A stretch of DNA of 64,000 nt from Paraburkholderia ginsengisoli NBRC 100965 (GTDB lineage Bacteria; Pseudomonadota; Gammaproteobacteria; Burkholderiales; Burkholderiaceae). The notes under the pieces were generated by a model. That model did no database searches, was not told the origin of the DNA, and saw only the letters and a list, made by a program, of their open reading frames with translations. Shown here piece after piece: positions 17,690 to 26,819 of this stretch; position 1 is the stretch's first letter; each line of letters starts with the position of its first letter. The translations under genes were made by a program, and so were the position numbers. The stretch lies in contig NZ_BBJF01000004.1 of assembly GCF_000739735.1 (NCBI RefSeq), positions 620,001-684,000 on the forward strand, written 5' to 3'.

Positions 17690-19891
17690 TCATGGTTTCC
17701 AGCGATACATCAGCACCTTGCCGCGCGCGTCTTCCTCGACGAACACCAGGTACTCGCCATTCGCGCGCTTTGCCACGCTGATGCCGTTGGGTACGTCGAC
17801 CCAGCCTGACGCACGACCCACTTCCGCGCCCGGCCGGATCACGCCGAGTTCGCGGCCGCTATCCTTGTCCCACACATGCACCGCGCCGACCGGTTCGACG
17901 CCGAAGATGTATTGCCCCTCGACGGTCAGGCCGATGATCGTCGCGATGGGTTTGCTCTGCGTCTGCCACGGCAACGTGATCGCGTAGCGCTGCACCGGAT
18001 TGCCGCTCGACCACTTGTCGTAACGCACCAGCACGCGTCCCACTTCTTTCCAGAAGCCGCGATCGACCGGCGTGTCGGCCGTATAGCCGGTCACGTACAT
18101 CGTGTCGGTGGCGGGGTCGTAGATCGCGCGATGCAGCTCGGTGAACGGTTGCGGCACCGGGTACTGCGTGAGGTTCGAATACGAGTAGATCGGATTGCCC
18201 TTTGCATCCAGTCCGCCGAAACGGAAGCGGTAGATGCCCTTGGTGTCGCGCGTGCGCCAGATGTCGCCGTTGGTGTCGACCCACCAGCCCCAGCCACCCG
18301 CGAGCTTCGTGCCGCTCGTGTTGAGCGTGAATTCGTCGCTGTTCAAGCGCCCGTCGCCGTTCGTGTCGCGCCAGATCCAGTCGCCGCCCGGCGGCGCATT
18401 CGGCACCTTCGCGACCGCGCGCTCGCGGCCCGCGATGAACCCGGACGGAATCGCCGTCTCGCCGTCATGCTGCGGATCGAAGCGATAGATCTTCAGATGG
18501 TCCGCATACATGTCGGTCAGAAACAGGAACGTGCGGCCCTTCAGCTTGCGGGCGATCGGCAGGCCCGGGTATTGATCGGTGTGAAACACCGGATCGTCCG
18601 GATACTTGAAGCGATTCGACAGGAACCCTACATATTTCCAGTCCTGCCCCGCAGGCTTCGACAGATCGAGTTCGAAGCGCTTGTTGCCGGTATAAACGCT
18701 GTCTGGTCGCGACGGATCGATCCACGCACCATCGACGAATAGCAGTCCCTGCACCTGCCAGTTCTGTTTGCCGTCGGGCGCATAGCTTTCGAGCGTCGCG
18801 CCGAGGCCCGCGCCGATCGGCTCGTAACGCGGCCCGATGCCGTTGGTCGACACATAGACGTTGCCGCGCACATCCACGCCGACACCGGTCAATCCGTTGA
18901 AACGCTGCGGTCCCGGCTTGCCGGCCACACCGCTGAAAATGCCGCCTTTCTCGCCGAGCGCGCCCGACTCCGCATAGCGACCGTTGCTCTTCGTGAAGAA
19001 CAACACTTGCTGGCGCGGACCGTTGTCGGCGATCAGGATGCGGCCTTGCGCGTCGACGGCGAGATCCACGGCCAGCGTACCGGCGGGCAGCGTGAAGTTT
19101 TCGTCGATGCGTTGGCCGGTGGCCGTGTAATGCTCGACACCCGCCGCAGCGTCGCTGCGCGTGCCGCTCAGCACCCACAGCGTGCCGTCGGGTGCGAGCG
19201 CGATACGGCCGGGTTCGTGCACGTCCCACGCGGCTTTTTTCTGCATCGATTCGGCGTCGTACACCTCGATGCGATTGCGTGCAGTATTCGCCGCGTACAG
19301 CGTCGTGTCGTTCGCCGCGAGGCCGCCGATTTCGGCGCTCGTGCCGGTCGGCACTTCGTTCATCATCAGGAAGCCCGCGGCGAGTTGCGCGTGCGGATCG
19401 GCGGCTTTCGCGGCGGGCTGGAACGGCGCGGCGCGCTTCGGATCGGCGAGTTGCCGGCGCGAAATGCCGAACCATTGCTTGCCCTTCTCCGGCCACACGC
19501 CCGGTTCGACGAGCCGTCCCTTTTCATTGCCGAGCGCGATCGCCACGAACGCGTACTTGCGATTCACCGCGACCGCGTTGCCGCCGCCATTGCCCCAGCC
19601 GTGCGTGCCGCCCGCGAAGCCGAGCATCTTGCCGTTCTGATAGACACTCGCTTCGGCACCGCTCTCGTCCCACGGCGCGTTGGTGTACACCTTGCCGTCG
19701 GGCGCGACCGCGATCGCGGTGATGTTGATCTGCGTCCACGTACCGTCGCCGAAACCGAAGCTGTTGCCGAGCCATGAGGTCTTCGCGTTCAACGCGGTCT
19801 CCGCATGCGCCGCGACGCTGACCGCTCCCGCGGCCAGTCCGGCGGCGCACGCCAAGACGGCGAGCCAGCTTTTGAACGTGAAACGGCGCAA
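17690..19891 (-). CDS. Secreted propeller-like protein with EF-hand-type loop (EPS locus)
   Basis: The 733-residue protein probably starts at TTG 19891 (LRRFTFKSW), because a perfect GGAGG lies seven bases upstream; the frame is open to 19984 without a ribosome site. A signal peptide ends at VAAHAE, so it is exported. The body has repeated NHL/SMP-30-like blades, such as GRIALAPDGTLWVLSG, LAVDAQGRILIADNG and GVDVRGNVYVSTNG, and a Ca-binding-like loop DTNGDGRLNSDEF near residue 515. No catalytic motif is recognised. It heads the operon with the flippase and glycosyltransferase, so a periplasmic role in polymer binding, editing or export is plausible. It may be the gene called bceP elsewhere, but I am not sure. 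Confidence 0.8.
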   Translation of the reverse strand: MRRFTFKSWLAVLACAAGLAAGAVSVAAHAETALNAKTSWLGNSFGFGDGTWTQINITAIAVAPDGKVYTNAPWDESGAEASVYQNGKMLGFAGGTHGWGNGGGNAVAVNRKYAFVAIALGNEKGRLVEPGVWPEKGKQWFGISRRQLADPKRAAPFQPAAKAADPHAQLAAGFLMMNEVPTGTSAEIGGLAANDTTLYAANTARNRIEVYDAESMQKKAAWDVHEPGRIALAPDGTLWVLSGTRSDAAAGVEHYTATGQRIDENFTLPAGTLAVDLAVDAQGRILIADNGPRQQVLFFTKSNGRYAESGALGEKGGIFSGVAGKPGPQRFNGLTGVGVDVRGNVYVSTNGIGPRYEPIGAGLGATLESYAPDGKQNWQVQGLLFVDGAWIDPSRPDSVYTGNKRFELDLSKPAGQDWKYVGFLSNRFKYPDDPVFHTDQYPGLPIARKLKGRTFLFLTDMYADHLKIYRFDPQHDGETAIPSGFIAGRERAVAKVPNAPPGGDWIWRDTNGDGRLNSDEFTLNTSGTKLAGGWGWWVDTNGDIWRTRDTKGIYRFRFGGLDAKGNPIYSYSNLTQYPVPQPFTELHRAIYDPATDTMYVTGYTADTPVDRGFWKEVGRVLVRYDKWSSGNPVQRYAITLPWQTQSKPIATIIGLTVEGQYIFGVEPVGAVHVWDKDSGRELGVIRPGAEVGRASGWVDVPNGISVAKRANGEYLVFVEEDARGKVLMYRWKP

Positions 19892-20567
19892 GGTAGGTCC
19901 TCCAGTCAACGGCGCGCTCGGGCACGAGCCCGCGCGGGTAAATAAATCCAGTGATGTGACGGGCCGGGCCGCCGCCAGCCGCACCAGAACGTGCGGCCGA
20001 TTCGTGCAGGAAGGACGGCTGTAAGGCAGTGCGGCGAGACGGCTTGCAGGCGATGGCCGGCGCCGCCGCTATCGCAACGGGCCGTGCGCCGCGCGGGAAA
20101 GGCGAGTCCGCACGGCTTACCGTACCGGCCACGGCCTTGGTCGCCGCATTGGCCACATTACGCGGAAAAAACACCGCGACGAAAATCGAAAATAATTCAA
20201 AAATATTCTTCGCTTTAAGCATCGCGAAAGAAATCAATTTAAAAATCGATTAAAAGCCAAAGCGCACCGGCGCCTGACGCGTGGCCTGCTTTAGCGCATC
20301 TTTACCGATGCCGCGATGTTCCCGCAGCACTTATTACGCATTACCGGCCCACACGACACAAGCATATAAATCCCTCCGGAATGGATAACGAAACACCCTG
20401 TTGCAATCTGATTCATTTATCCAATTCATTCCCGTTTTTTCGCGATTTTCTTTTCCCTAGAATCGATTGCACTTCCGTTGCGACGCGAAGCGGGCGCGTC
20501 TGTCCTTCTCCAGGGACTCCCACGCGACCCTTCGCCCGGCCCATCCGCTTCACACCATGGACGGTTC
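19892..20567. other. Divergent promoter region of two EPS transcription units
   Basis: This 676-bp stretch separates the propeller-gene operon (minus) from the acyltransferase operon (plus). The stretch 20160-20470 is AT-rich relative to the rest and is the likely promoter zone. GGAATGGATAA (20368-20378) and TTATCC...ATTCC (20417 onward) form an imperfect inverted repeat. No gene is supported. Confidence 0.45.
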
Positions 20568-21710
20568 ATGACTGCCAGCGCATTGCCCCTCGCGCCCTCC
20601 CACTCCCGCATCGTGCAGCTCGACGGTCTGCGCGCGATTGCCGTGCTCGCCGTCTTCGCGCAGCACGCATTGAAAGCGCCGCTGTGGATGGGCGTCGATC
20701 TGTTTTTTGTTTTGAGCGGCTTTCTGATCAGCGGCATCCTGCTCGATCGCAAGGAGCGCAAGCAATCGTATTTCCGCTACTTCTACACGCGACGCGCGCG
20801 GCGCATCCTGCCGCCGTACCTGCTGCTGATGGTGGTGTCGTCGCTGCTGTTCGGCCTCGCGTGGGCGCAGCACTGGTACTGGTACGCGTTCTTCGCGACC
20901 AATATCGGCGACGCGCTCAATCAGAGCGGGCACGACAGTCTCAACGTGCTGTGGTCGCTCGCGGTCGAAGAGCAGTTCTATATTTTCTGGCCGTTCGTGA
21001 TCCTGCTCGTGCCCGAACGTCTGCTCGGCTACGTGGCGGCCGCGCTGATCGTGCTGGTGCCGGTGCTCCGCGCGGTGGCCACGCCGTGGTTCGATTCGTT
21101 CTGGCCGATCTATTACCTGACGCCGTTCCGCATGGACCTGCTCGCGGCCGGCGCGCTGCTCGCAGTCGCGGTGCGGCGCGATCGTCACGCGCTGGAGCCG
21201 TTCAAGGGGCTCGCGGTATTCGGCGTGATCGCCGCGCTGGCGGTGCTGGCCGGGCTGCATCTGCACTTTCCGCGCTTTCGGGCGGCGAATACGCCGCTGT
21301 CGAATGCGGGGCTCTACAGTGTTTCGTTGGTGCTTTGTACTTCCGTCGTGGTCATCGCCTTGCAGAGCAAGGGCATCGTCAAACGGCTGTTGTGCAATCC
21401 GGTGCTGGTCTATATCGGCACGATCAGCTACACGATTTACCTGATTCATCTGAGCGTGCTGTACGTGCTGTGGCCGCTGCATCTGAATCGCTACGTGACG
21501 GCTGCGTGTGCGCTCGCGATCACCCTCGCTTACGCGAGCATCACGTGGTTCGCGTTCGAGAAGCGGTTGATCTTCGGTGCGCGCGGCAAGAGGCCGGTGC
21601 CGGTGCCGGCACATGGACCGGCTCATGCGCATGCGACGACACACGCGCCGTCCGGCGGCGGTGTCGCGCGAGCCGGGACGGCGCCGCAAGCGCCGCAAAG
21701 CCGCGCATGA
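20568..21710 (+). CDS. bceO: Acyltransferase 3 family membrane protein (BceO-like)
   Basis: The 380-residue polytopic membrane acyltransferase carries the Arg-X10-His motif as RAIAVLAVFAQH near residue 25, then GVDLFFVLSGFLISGILLDR and VLWSLAVEEQFYIFWPF, all typical of the OafA-like family. The C-terminus after the last helix is a His/Pro/Ala-rich tail (PAHGPAHAHATTHAP) of about 40 residues with no known function. The start at 20568 follows GGACGG. The stop overlaps the ATG of the next gene (ATGA), coupling it to an SGNH hydrolase. The likely role is O-acylation of the polymer or its lipid-linked repeat unit. Confidence 0.87.
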   Translation: MTASALPLAPSHSRIVQLDGLRAIAVLAVFAQHALKAPLWMGVDLFFVLSGFLISGILLDRKERKQSYFRYFYTRRARRILPPYLLLMVVSSLLFGLAWAQHWYWYAFFATNIGDALNQSGHDSLNVLWSLAVEEQFYIFWPFVILLVPERLLGYVAAALIVLVPVLRAVATPWFDSFWPIYYLTPFRMDLLAAGALLAVAVRRDRHALEPFKGLAVFGVIAALAVLAGLHLHFPRFRAANTPLSNAGLYSVSLVLCTSVVVIALQSKGIVKRLLCNPVLVYIGTISYTIYLIHLSVLYVLWPLHLNRYVTAACALAITLAYASITWFAFEKRLIFGARGKRPVPVPAHGPAHAHATTHAPSGGGVARAGTAPQAPQSRA

Positions 21711-22534
21711 CGCGCCGTGGAGAACCTGCCGCGACGCTGAAGCGCGCGGTGTCGATGCCGGGTGCGCCTGTCGCGGACTCATCGGTGCGCGCATGGGCGG
21801 GTGCGTTGGCGAGCTCGCTGGCGATGATTGCACTCACACCCGCACTGGCGCCCGTAGCGTGCGCCGCGCGTACGAACGCGGCGCAAACAGCGCAAACGCC
21901 AATCCAGATCGATGCGTACGGCGATTCGACCACGCTCGGCATCACTTGCAGCGATGGCCATTGCGGCCCGCAGCCGCAAAACGCGGTGGCCTATCTGCAG
22001 GACGATTTACAGATGCATCACGGCGAGCGCGTACACGTCACGAACTTCGGCGTGGGCGGCACGATGGCCACGCAACTGCGCGACGGCACCGGCAACCGCC
22101 GCGCCGGACCGACCGCCGGACTGCCGTGGCGCGAACGCCTCGCGGCGTCGCCCGCGCAGATCGTATTGATCAATTACGGCATCAACGAAGTGATGCAGAA
22201 CCAGACGCCGGATCAGTTCTACGCGGCCGAAACCGAACTCGTGAAAACTGCCCGCGCGCTCGGTAAGCAAGCGGTTCTGCAGACCTCGAATCCGATGCCC
22301 GACAACCGGCTCAACGCGCGGCTCGCCGCGATGGTCGCGATGACGCGTCGCGTGGCCGCCGAACAGCAGGTGCCGCTCGTCGATCAGTTCGCCTACGTGA
22401 GCGGCCTGCCCGACTGGAAGACGCTGATGTCCGACGGCGCGCATCCGAAGCCGGGCTTGTACCGGCTCAAGGCCGAACAGGATTATCAGGTCGTCGAACC
22501 TTTGGTGCGGCGGCTGCTGGACGGCACGCTCTGA
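21707..22534 (+). CDS. Exported SGNH/GDSL-family hydrolase
   Basis: The 275-residue protein has a signal peptide or anchor around residues 29-52 (SLAMIALTPALAPVACA) and an SGNH fold. Block I is GDST near residue 70, the oxyanion Gly/Asn are in FGVGGTM and INYGINE, and block V DGAHP carries the catalytic Asp and His. These enzymes are esterases, often acting on sugar O-acetyl groups. The ATG at 21707 overlaps the acyltransferase stop, so the pair is translationally coupled. An acetyl-editing role opposing or completing the acyltransferase is inferred; a transferase activity as in PatB-type proteins is also possible. Confidence 0.82.
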   Translation: MTRRGEPAATLKRAVSMPGAPVADSSVRAWAGALASSLAMIALTPALAPVACAARTNAAQTAQTPIQIDAYGDSTTLGITCSDGHCGPQPQNAVAYLQDDLQMHHGERVHVTNFGVGGTMATQLRDGTGNRRAGPTAGLPWRERLAASPAQIVLINYGINEVMQNQTPDQFYAAETELVKTARALGKQAVLQTSNPMPDNRLNARLAAMVAMTRRVAAEQQVPLVDQFAYVSGLPDWKTLMSDGAHPKPGLYRLKAEQDYQVVEPLVRRLLDGTL

Positions 22535-22585
22535 AGCGCCGGTTCAAGCGCGCTTCTGGAATGTGCTTTTCGACTGTGCCGATGA

Positions 22586-23716
<1,131 letters not shown>

Positions 23717-23940
23717 ACGTTCCCAGCGCTCTACTCCAATGGCGAGGATGCGCGGCCGCCGGTCCACGGCCGCATGATGAACCGCTCCGTGCCTGTTTGC
23801 TCTGCATAACTACCGGTATGCCTGATCGCAATGATTCAGGTCAATGCCTGCGCGACCCGGTCGCGCGAGAATGATTGCTCCAGATGGCGGTGGCTTTCCC
23901 GTGTGAAAACCACCGCCCTCATCACTCGATGGAGCGACAG

Positions 23941-24159
23941 ATGTTCCCCGAATATCGCGACCTGATCTCCCGTCTGAAGACCGAAGACGCCCACTTCTCC
24001 CGCCTGTTCGAACGCCATAACGAGCTGGATCATCGCATCCACAACATGGCGACGAACGTCACGCCCGCCGACAGCGCGACGATCGATACCCTGAAAAAAG
24101 AAAAACTGCTACTGAAGGATCAGCTTTACGACGTGTTGCGCAAAGCGGCGGCGGCGTGA
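23941..24159 (+). CDS. DUF465/YdcH-family small protein
   Basis: The 72-residue helical protein matches the YdcH/DUF465 family: PEYRDLISRLKTEDAHFSRL, then FERHNELDHRI and a Lys-rich helix LKKEKLLLKDQLYDVL. The family is small, cytoplasmic and of unknown function. The start at 23941 has GGAG eight bases upstream; the frame stays open to 23875 but without a ribosome site. It sits between bceN and the polyphosphate kinase gene and may be incidental to EPS synthesis. Confidence 0.87.
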   Translation: MFPEYRDLISRLKTEDAHFSRLFERHNELDHRIHNMATNVTPADSATIDTLKKEKLLLKDQLYDVLRKAAAA

Positions 24160-24335
24160 TTCGAGCGGCCTGATGCTTCGGGTCACGTCGGTCGCGTGGC
24201 TGGATCAGGTCGTCGTTCAACGCATCCGTTCGTGCGTTTGCTTTAGCGGTGCGTTGTGCGTGGTTCGCGCATGTGTTGTCCTGGCCTGCGCCGCCGCCCG
24301 CGCATCGGGATCAATCTTCATCAGGGAGTTTCATC

Positions 24336-24389
24336 GTGGCATTCGAGGAAAAAAAAACGGCCACCGGCTACCCGCTGCGCGGCTCGTGA
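24336..24389 (+). CDS. Possible 17-residue leader peptide overlapping the ppk2 start
   Basis: A GTG at 24336 has a strong Shine-Dalgarno sequence (GGGAG, seven bases upstream) and encodes MAFEEKKTATGYPLRGS, then TGA at 24387. Its stop overlaps a GTG in the ppk2 frame (GTGA), so translation could be handed over. The frame crosses nine consecutive A (24349-24357), a slippage-prone tract: a -1 shift there would join this start directly to the PPK2 frame. It may therefore be a leader peptide or the true PPK2 N-terminus. Confidence 0.45.
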   Translation: MAFEEKKTATGYPLRGS

Positions 24390-25498
24390 GTCAGGGCGAT
24401 GTCGCCGTTGCAGTGCCGGACGACATGAGTAGCACCAACGGCGCGACGGCGCCCGCCATTTTCGCCGGCCTCGCCGCGCACGCGGCCGGCATCGCCGAGC
24501 GCACCGAAACGAGCCGCGCAGTGGACGCCGCCAGCGCGTTCATCTTCAACGGCGTCGAAAGCGCGCTGGCCGCGCCGGCTCGCGCGCCAGCCGATTCCGG
24601 CGACATGCTCGGCACCATCAAGGCGCTGATGGACGGCCTCTCGCCCGACGAAGCCCGCGCATTGCGCATGCAGCTGCTCGAAGGCAATCCCGCCGCGTGG
24701 CACGCGGGCGCCGAGCGTCATCCGGACGACGAATTGTCGCCGGCGTTGCGCGAAGGCGGCTATCCGTATCGCAACCTGATGTCGCGCCGCGCGTATGAAA
24801 AGCAGAAATACCGGCTGCAGGTCGAACTACTGAAGTTGCAGGCGTGGGTGCGTGAAACCGGCCAGCGCGTCGTGATCCTGTTCGAAGGCCGCGACGCGGC
24901 CGGCAAAGGCGGCACGATCAAGCGCTTCATGGAGCATCTGAACCCGCGCGTCGTCGCGCTGGAAAAGCCGAGCGAGTCGGAACGCGGTCAATGGTACTTT
25001 CAACGCTACGTGCAGCATCTGCCCACCGCCGGCGAGATCGTGCTGTTCGACCGCTCGTGGTACAACCGCGCGGGCGTCGAACGGGTGATGGGTTTCTGTT
25101 CGCCGCTCGAATACAGCGAATTCATGCAGCAGGCCCCGGAGTTCGAGCGGCACCTCGCGCGCAGCGGCACGCACATCGTCAAGTTCTGGTTCTCGGTGAG
25201 CCAGGAAGAACAGCGCCGCCGCTTCAAGGAGCGTCAGGTTCATCCGCTGAAGCAGTGGAAGCTGAGCCCGGTCGATCTCGCGTCGCTCGACAAATGGGAC
25301 GAGTACACGCAGGCGAAGGAAGCGATGTTCGCGCAAACCGATACGGCCGACGCCCCGTGGACCGTGATTCGCTCCGATTGCAAGAAGCGCGCGCGGCTCA
25401 ACGCGATGCGCTACGTGCTGCATAAGCTGCCGTATGCGAATCGCGATGCGGCGGTGGTCGGGGTCGTCGATCCGTTGATCGTCGGGCGGGCGATGTAG
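24386..25498 (+). CDS. ppk2: Polyphosphate kinase 2 (PPK2)
   Basis: PPK2 enzymes transfer phosphate between polyphosphate and nucleotides, usually favouring NTP formation. The conserved domain begins near residue 125 (PYRNLMSRRAYEKQKYRLQ). It carries Walker A FEGRDAAGKGG near residue 170, Walker B LFDRSWYNRAGVERVMGF, and lid residues KERQVHPLKQWKLSP. The first 120 residues are Ala-rich and not conserved in character. The start is uncertain: GTG 24386 overlaps a short upstream frame, ATG 24425 lacks a good ribosome site, and a strong GTG lies out of frame at 24336. It sits inside the EPS locus, convergent with bceK. GTP or UTP regeneration for sugar-nucleotide synthesis is a possible role. Confidence 0.9.
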   Translation: MSQGDVAVAVPDDMSSTNGATAPAIFAGLAAHAAGIAERTETSRAVDAASAFIFNGVESALAAPARAPADSGDMLGTIKALMDGLSPDEARALRMQLLEGNPAAWHAGAERHPDDELSPALREGGYPYRNLMSRRAYEKQKYRLQVELLKLQAWVRETGQRVVILFEGRDAAGKGGTIKRFMEHLNPRVVALEKPSESERGQWYFQRYVQHLPTAGEIVLFDRSWYNRAGVERVMGFCSPLEYSEFMQQAPEFERHLARSGTHIVKFWFSVSQEEQRRRFKERQVHPLKQWKLSPVDLASLDKWDEYTQAKEAMFAQTDTADAPWTVIRSDCKKRARLNAMRYVLHKLPYANRDAAVVGVVDPLIVGRAM

Positions 25499-25525
25499 CG
25501 CGACGGTGGAGGCGTCACGACAAAC

Positions 25526-26692
25526 TCAGTGCACGCCACCCGCCGCAATCGCCTCGCTATACACCGACGCCACGCGCTTCGCGATCACCGAGTTATCGAA
25601 GTTCTCACGCGCATACCGGCGGCACGCGTCCGCATCCGGCAACTTCAACGAGCCGTTCAACGCGCCGGCCAGGCCATCGGCAATCGCCTGCGCGCCCGTC
25701 TCCGGCAGCACCAGATTCGGCGACAAGCCCGCCACCGCCTCCGGCAGCCCGCCCACCGGCGTCACCAGCACCGGCGTGCCCGACGCGAGCGATTCGACGG
25801 TAATCAGACCGAAGCCTTCGAGCGCGACCGTCGGCACCACGCTGATATTCGCCGCGCGATACAGCGCCGCCAGATGCTGGTCGGGCACAAAACCGAGCAG
25901 CTTCACGTTATCCTCCAGCCCCGCTTCGCTTATACGCGCCTGCAACTCGCCTTCGAGCCGCCCCTTCCCCGCGATCAGCAACAGCACGTTCGGCGCGCTT
26001 CGCTTGAGCAACTTCACCGCGTCGATCAGATCTTCGAGACCCATGCGGCGCACGAGACGCCGCACTGCCAGCACGATCGGCCGGTCTTGCGGCAGTTGCA
26101 ATCTCAGGCGAGCCTCGGCCGGTGTGATCGGCAGATTGAACTGCTCGACGTCGACGCAGCCCGGCACCACGCGCACGCGATCCGGCGCGATCCGGTAGCG
26201 CGAGGTCAGAATCTTGCCGAACGCCTCCGACAGCACGATCAGCCGCGACGAGCGGGCATACACCGATTGCTCCAGATAACGCTTCGCGCGTTGGCCCAAC
26301 GAATCCGCGCCTTCGACGTGACTCTCGTCGGCCCACGGCCCCTGAAAATGCGAGACCTGCGGAATGCCGCGCGTCACGTCGAGTCCCGGAAACGTGTACA
26401 GCGCGAAGTGCGACGAAATCACGTCGGGCCGCGACGTCGCGATTTCCTGCCGGAGCGCGCGGCGTGCCGCCATCAGCCGCAGCGGCAGCGATTGCGCGGC
26501 CGACCCGAAGCCGTTGATGGCGCCACCCGTATCCGCGGCCACTTTCGGCGAGCCGGCGACCACGCCGCGCACCGCGACGCCCGCGCCCGGCAGCGCGCCG
26601 ACCAGCGAGTAGTACATGCGGTCGAGGCCGCCCGCGCGCTCGGGAAACCAGTGCATCCCGATCTGCAGCGATTTGATTGAGCTCGTCGTCAT
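25526..26692 (-). CDS. bceK: GT4 glycosyltransferase (BceK-like)
   Basis: The 388-residue GT-B glycosyltransferase is cytoplasmic or peripheral to the membrane. The N-terminal acceptor half begins SLQIGMHWFPERAGGLDRMYY. The donor half holds VLAVRRLVRRMGLEDLIDAV and the nucleotide-sugar-binding EGFGLITVESLASGTPVLVT with the E-X7-E pattern. The ATG at 26692 is where homology starts; the frame is open to 26815 without conserved sequence. It is the last gene of the long minus-strand operon and ends 27 bp from convergent ppk2. Donor sugar is not predictable. Naming follows order in the cepacian cluster. Confidence 0.88.
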   Translation of the reverse strand: MTTSSIKSLQIGMHWFPERAGGLDRMYYSLVGALPGAGVAVRGVVAGSPKVAADTGGAINGFGSAAQSLPLRLMAARRALRQEIATSRPDVISSHFALYTFPGLDVTRGIPQVSHFQGPWADESHVEGADSLGQRAKRYLEQSVYARSSRLIVLSEAFGKILTSRYRIAPDRVRVVPGCVDVEQFNLPITPAEARLRLQLPQDRPIVLAVRRLVRRMGLEDLIDAVKLLKRSAPNVLLLIAGKGRLEGELQARISEAGLEDNVKLLGFVPDQHLAALYRAANISVVPTVALEGFGLITVESLASGTPVLVTPVGGLPEAVAGLSPNLVLPETGAQAIADGLAGALNGSLKLPDADACRRYARENFDNSVIAKRVASVYSEAIAAGGVH

Positions 26693-26819
26693 GATTGTTG
26701 CCCCTGTGCGTTCTGTGAGTTGTGTTGATGAAGCGCGCAATGACCGCGCCCCGTGCGCGGAATACGGTGAATGCGTGACAGCGCGCGGTGCGTGCCGCGC
26801 CGCTGCGCATCGCATCGCG

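Noticed and set aside
20368..20436. Operator formed by GGAATGGATAA and TTATCC...ATTCC
   Set aside because: The right arm is interrupted by five bases and the arms are far apart; too weak to call a site.
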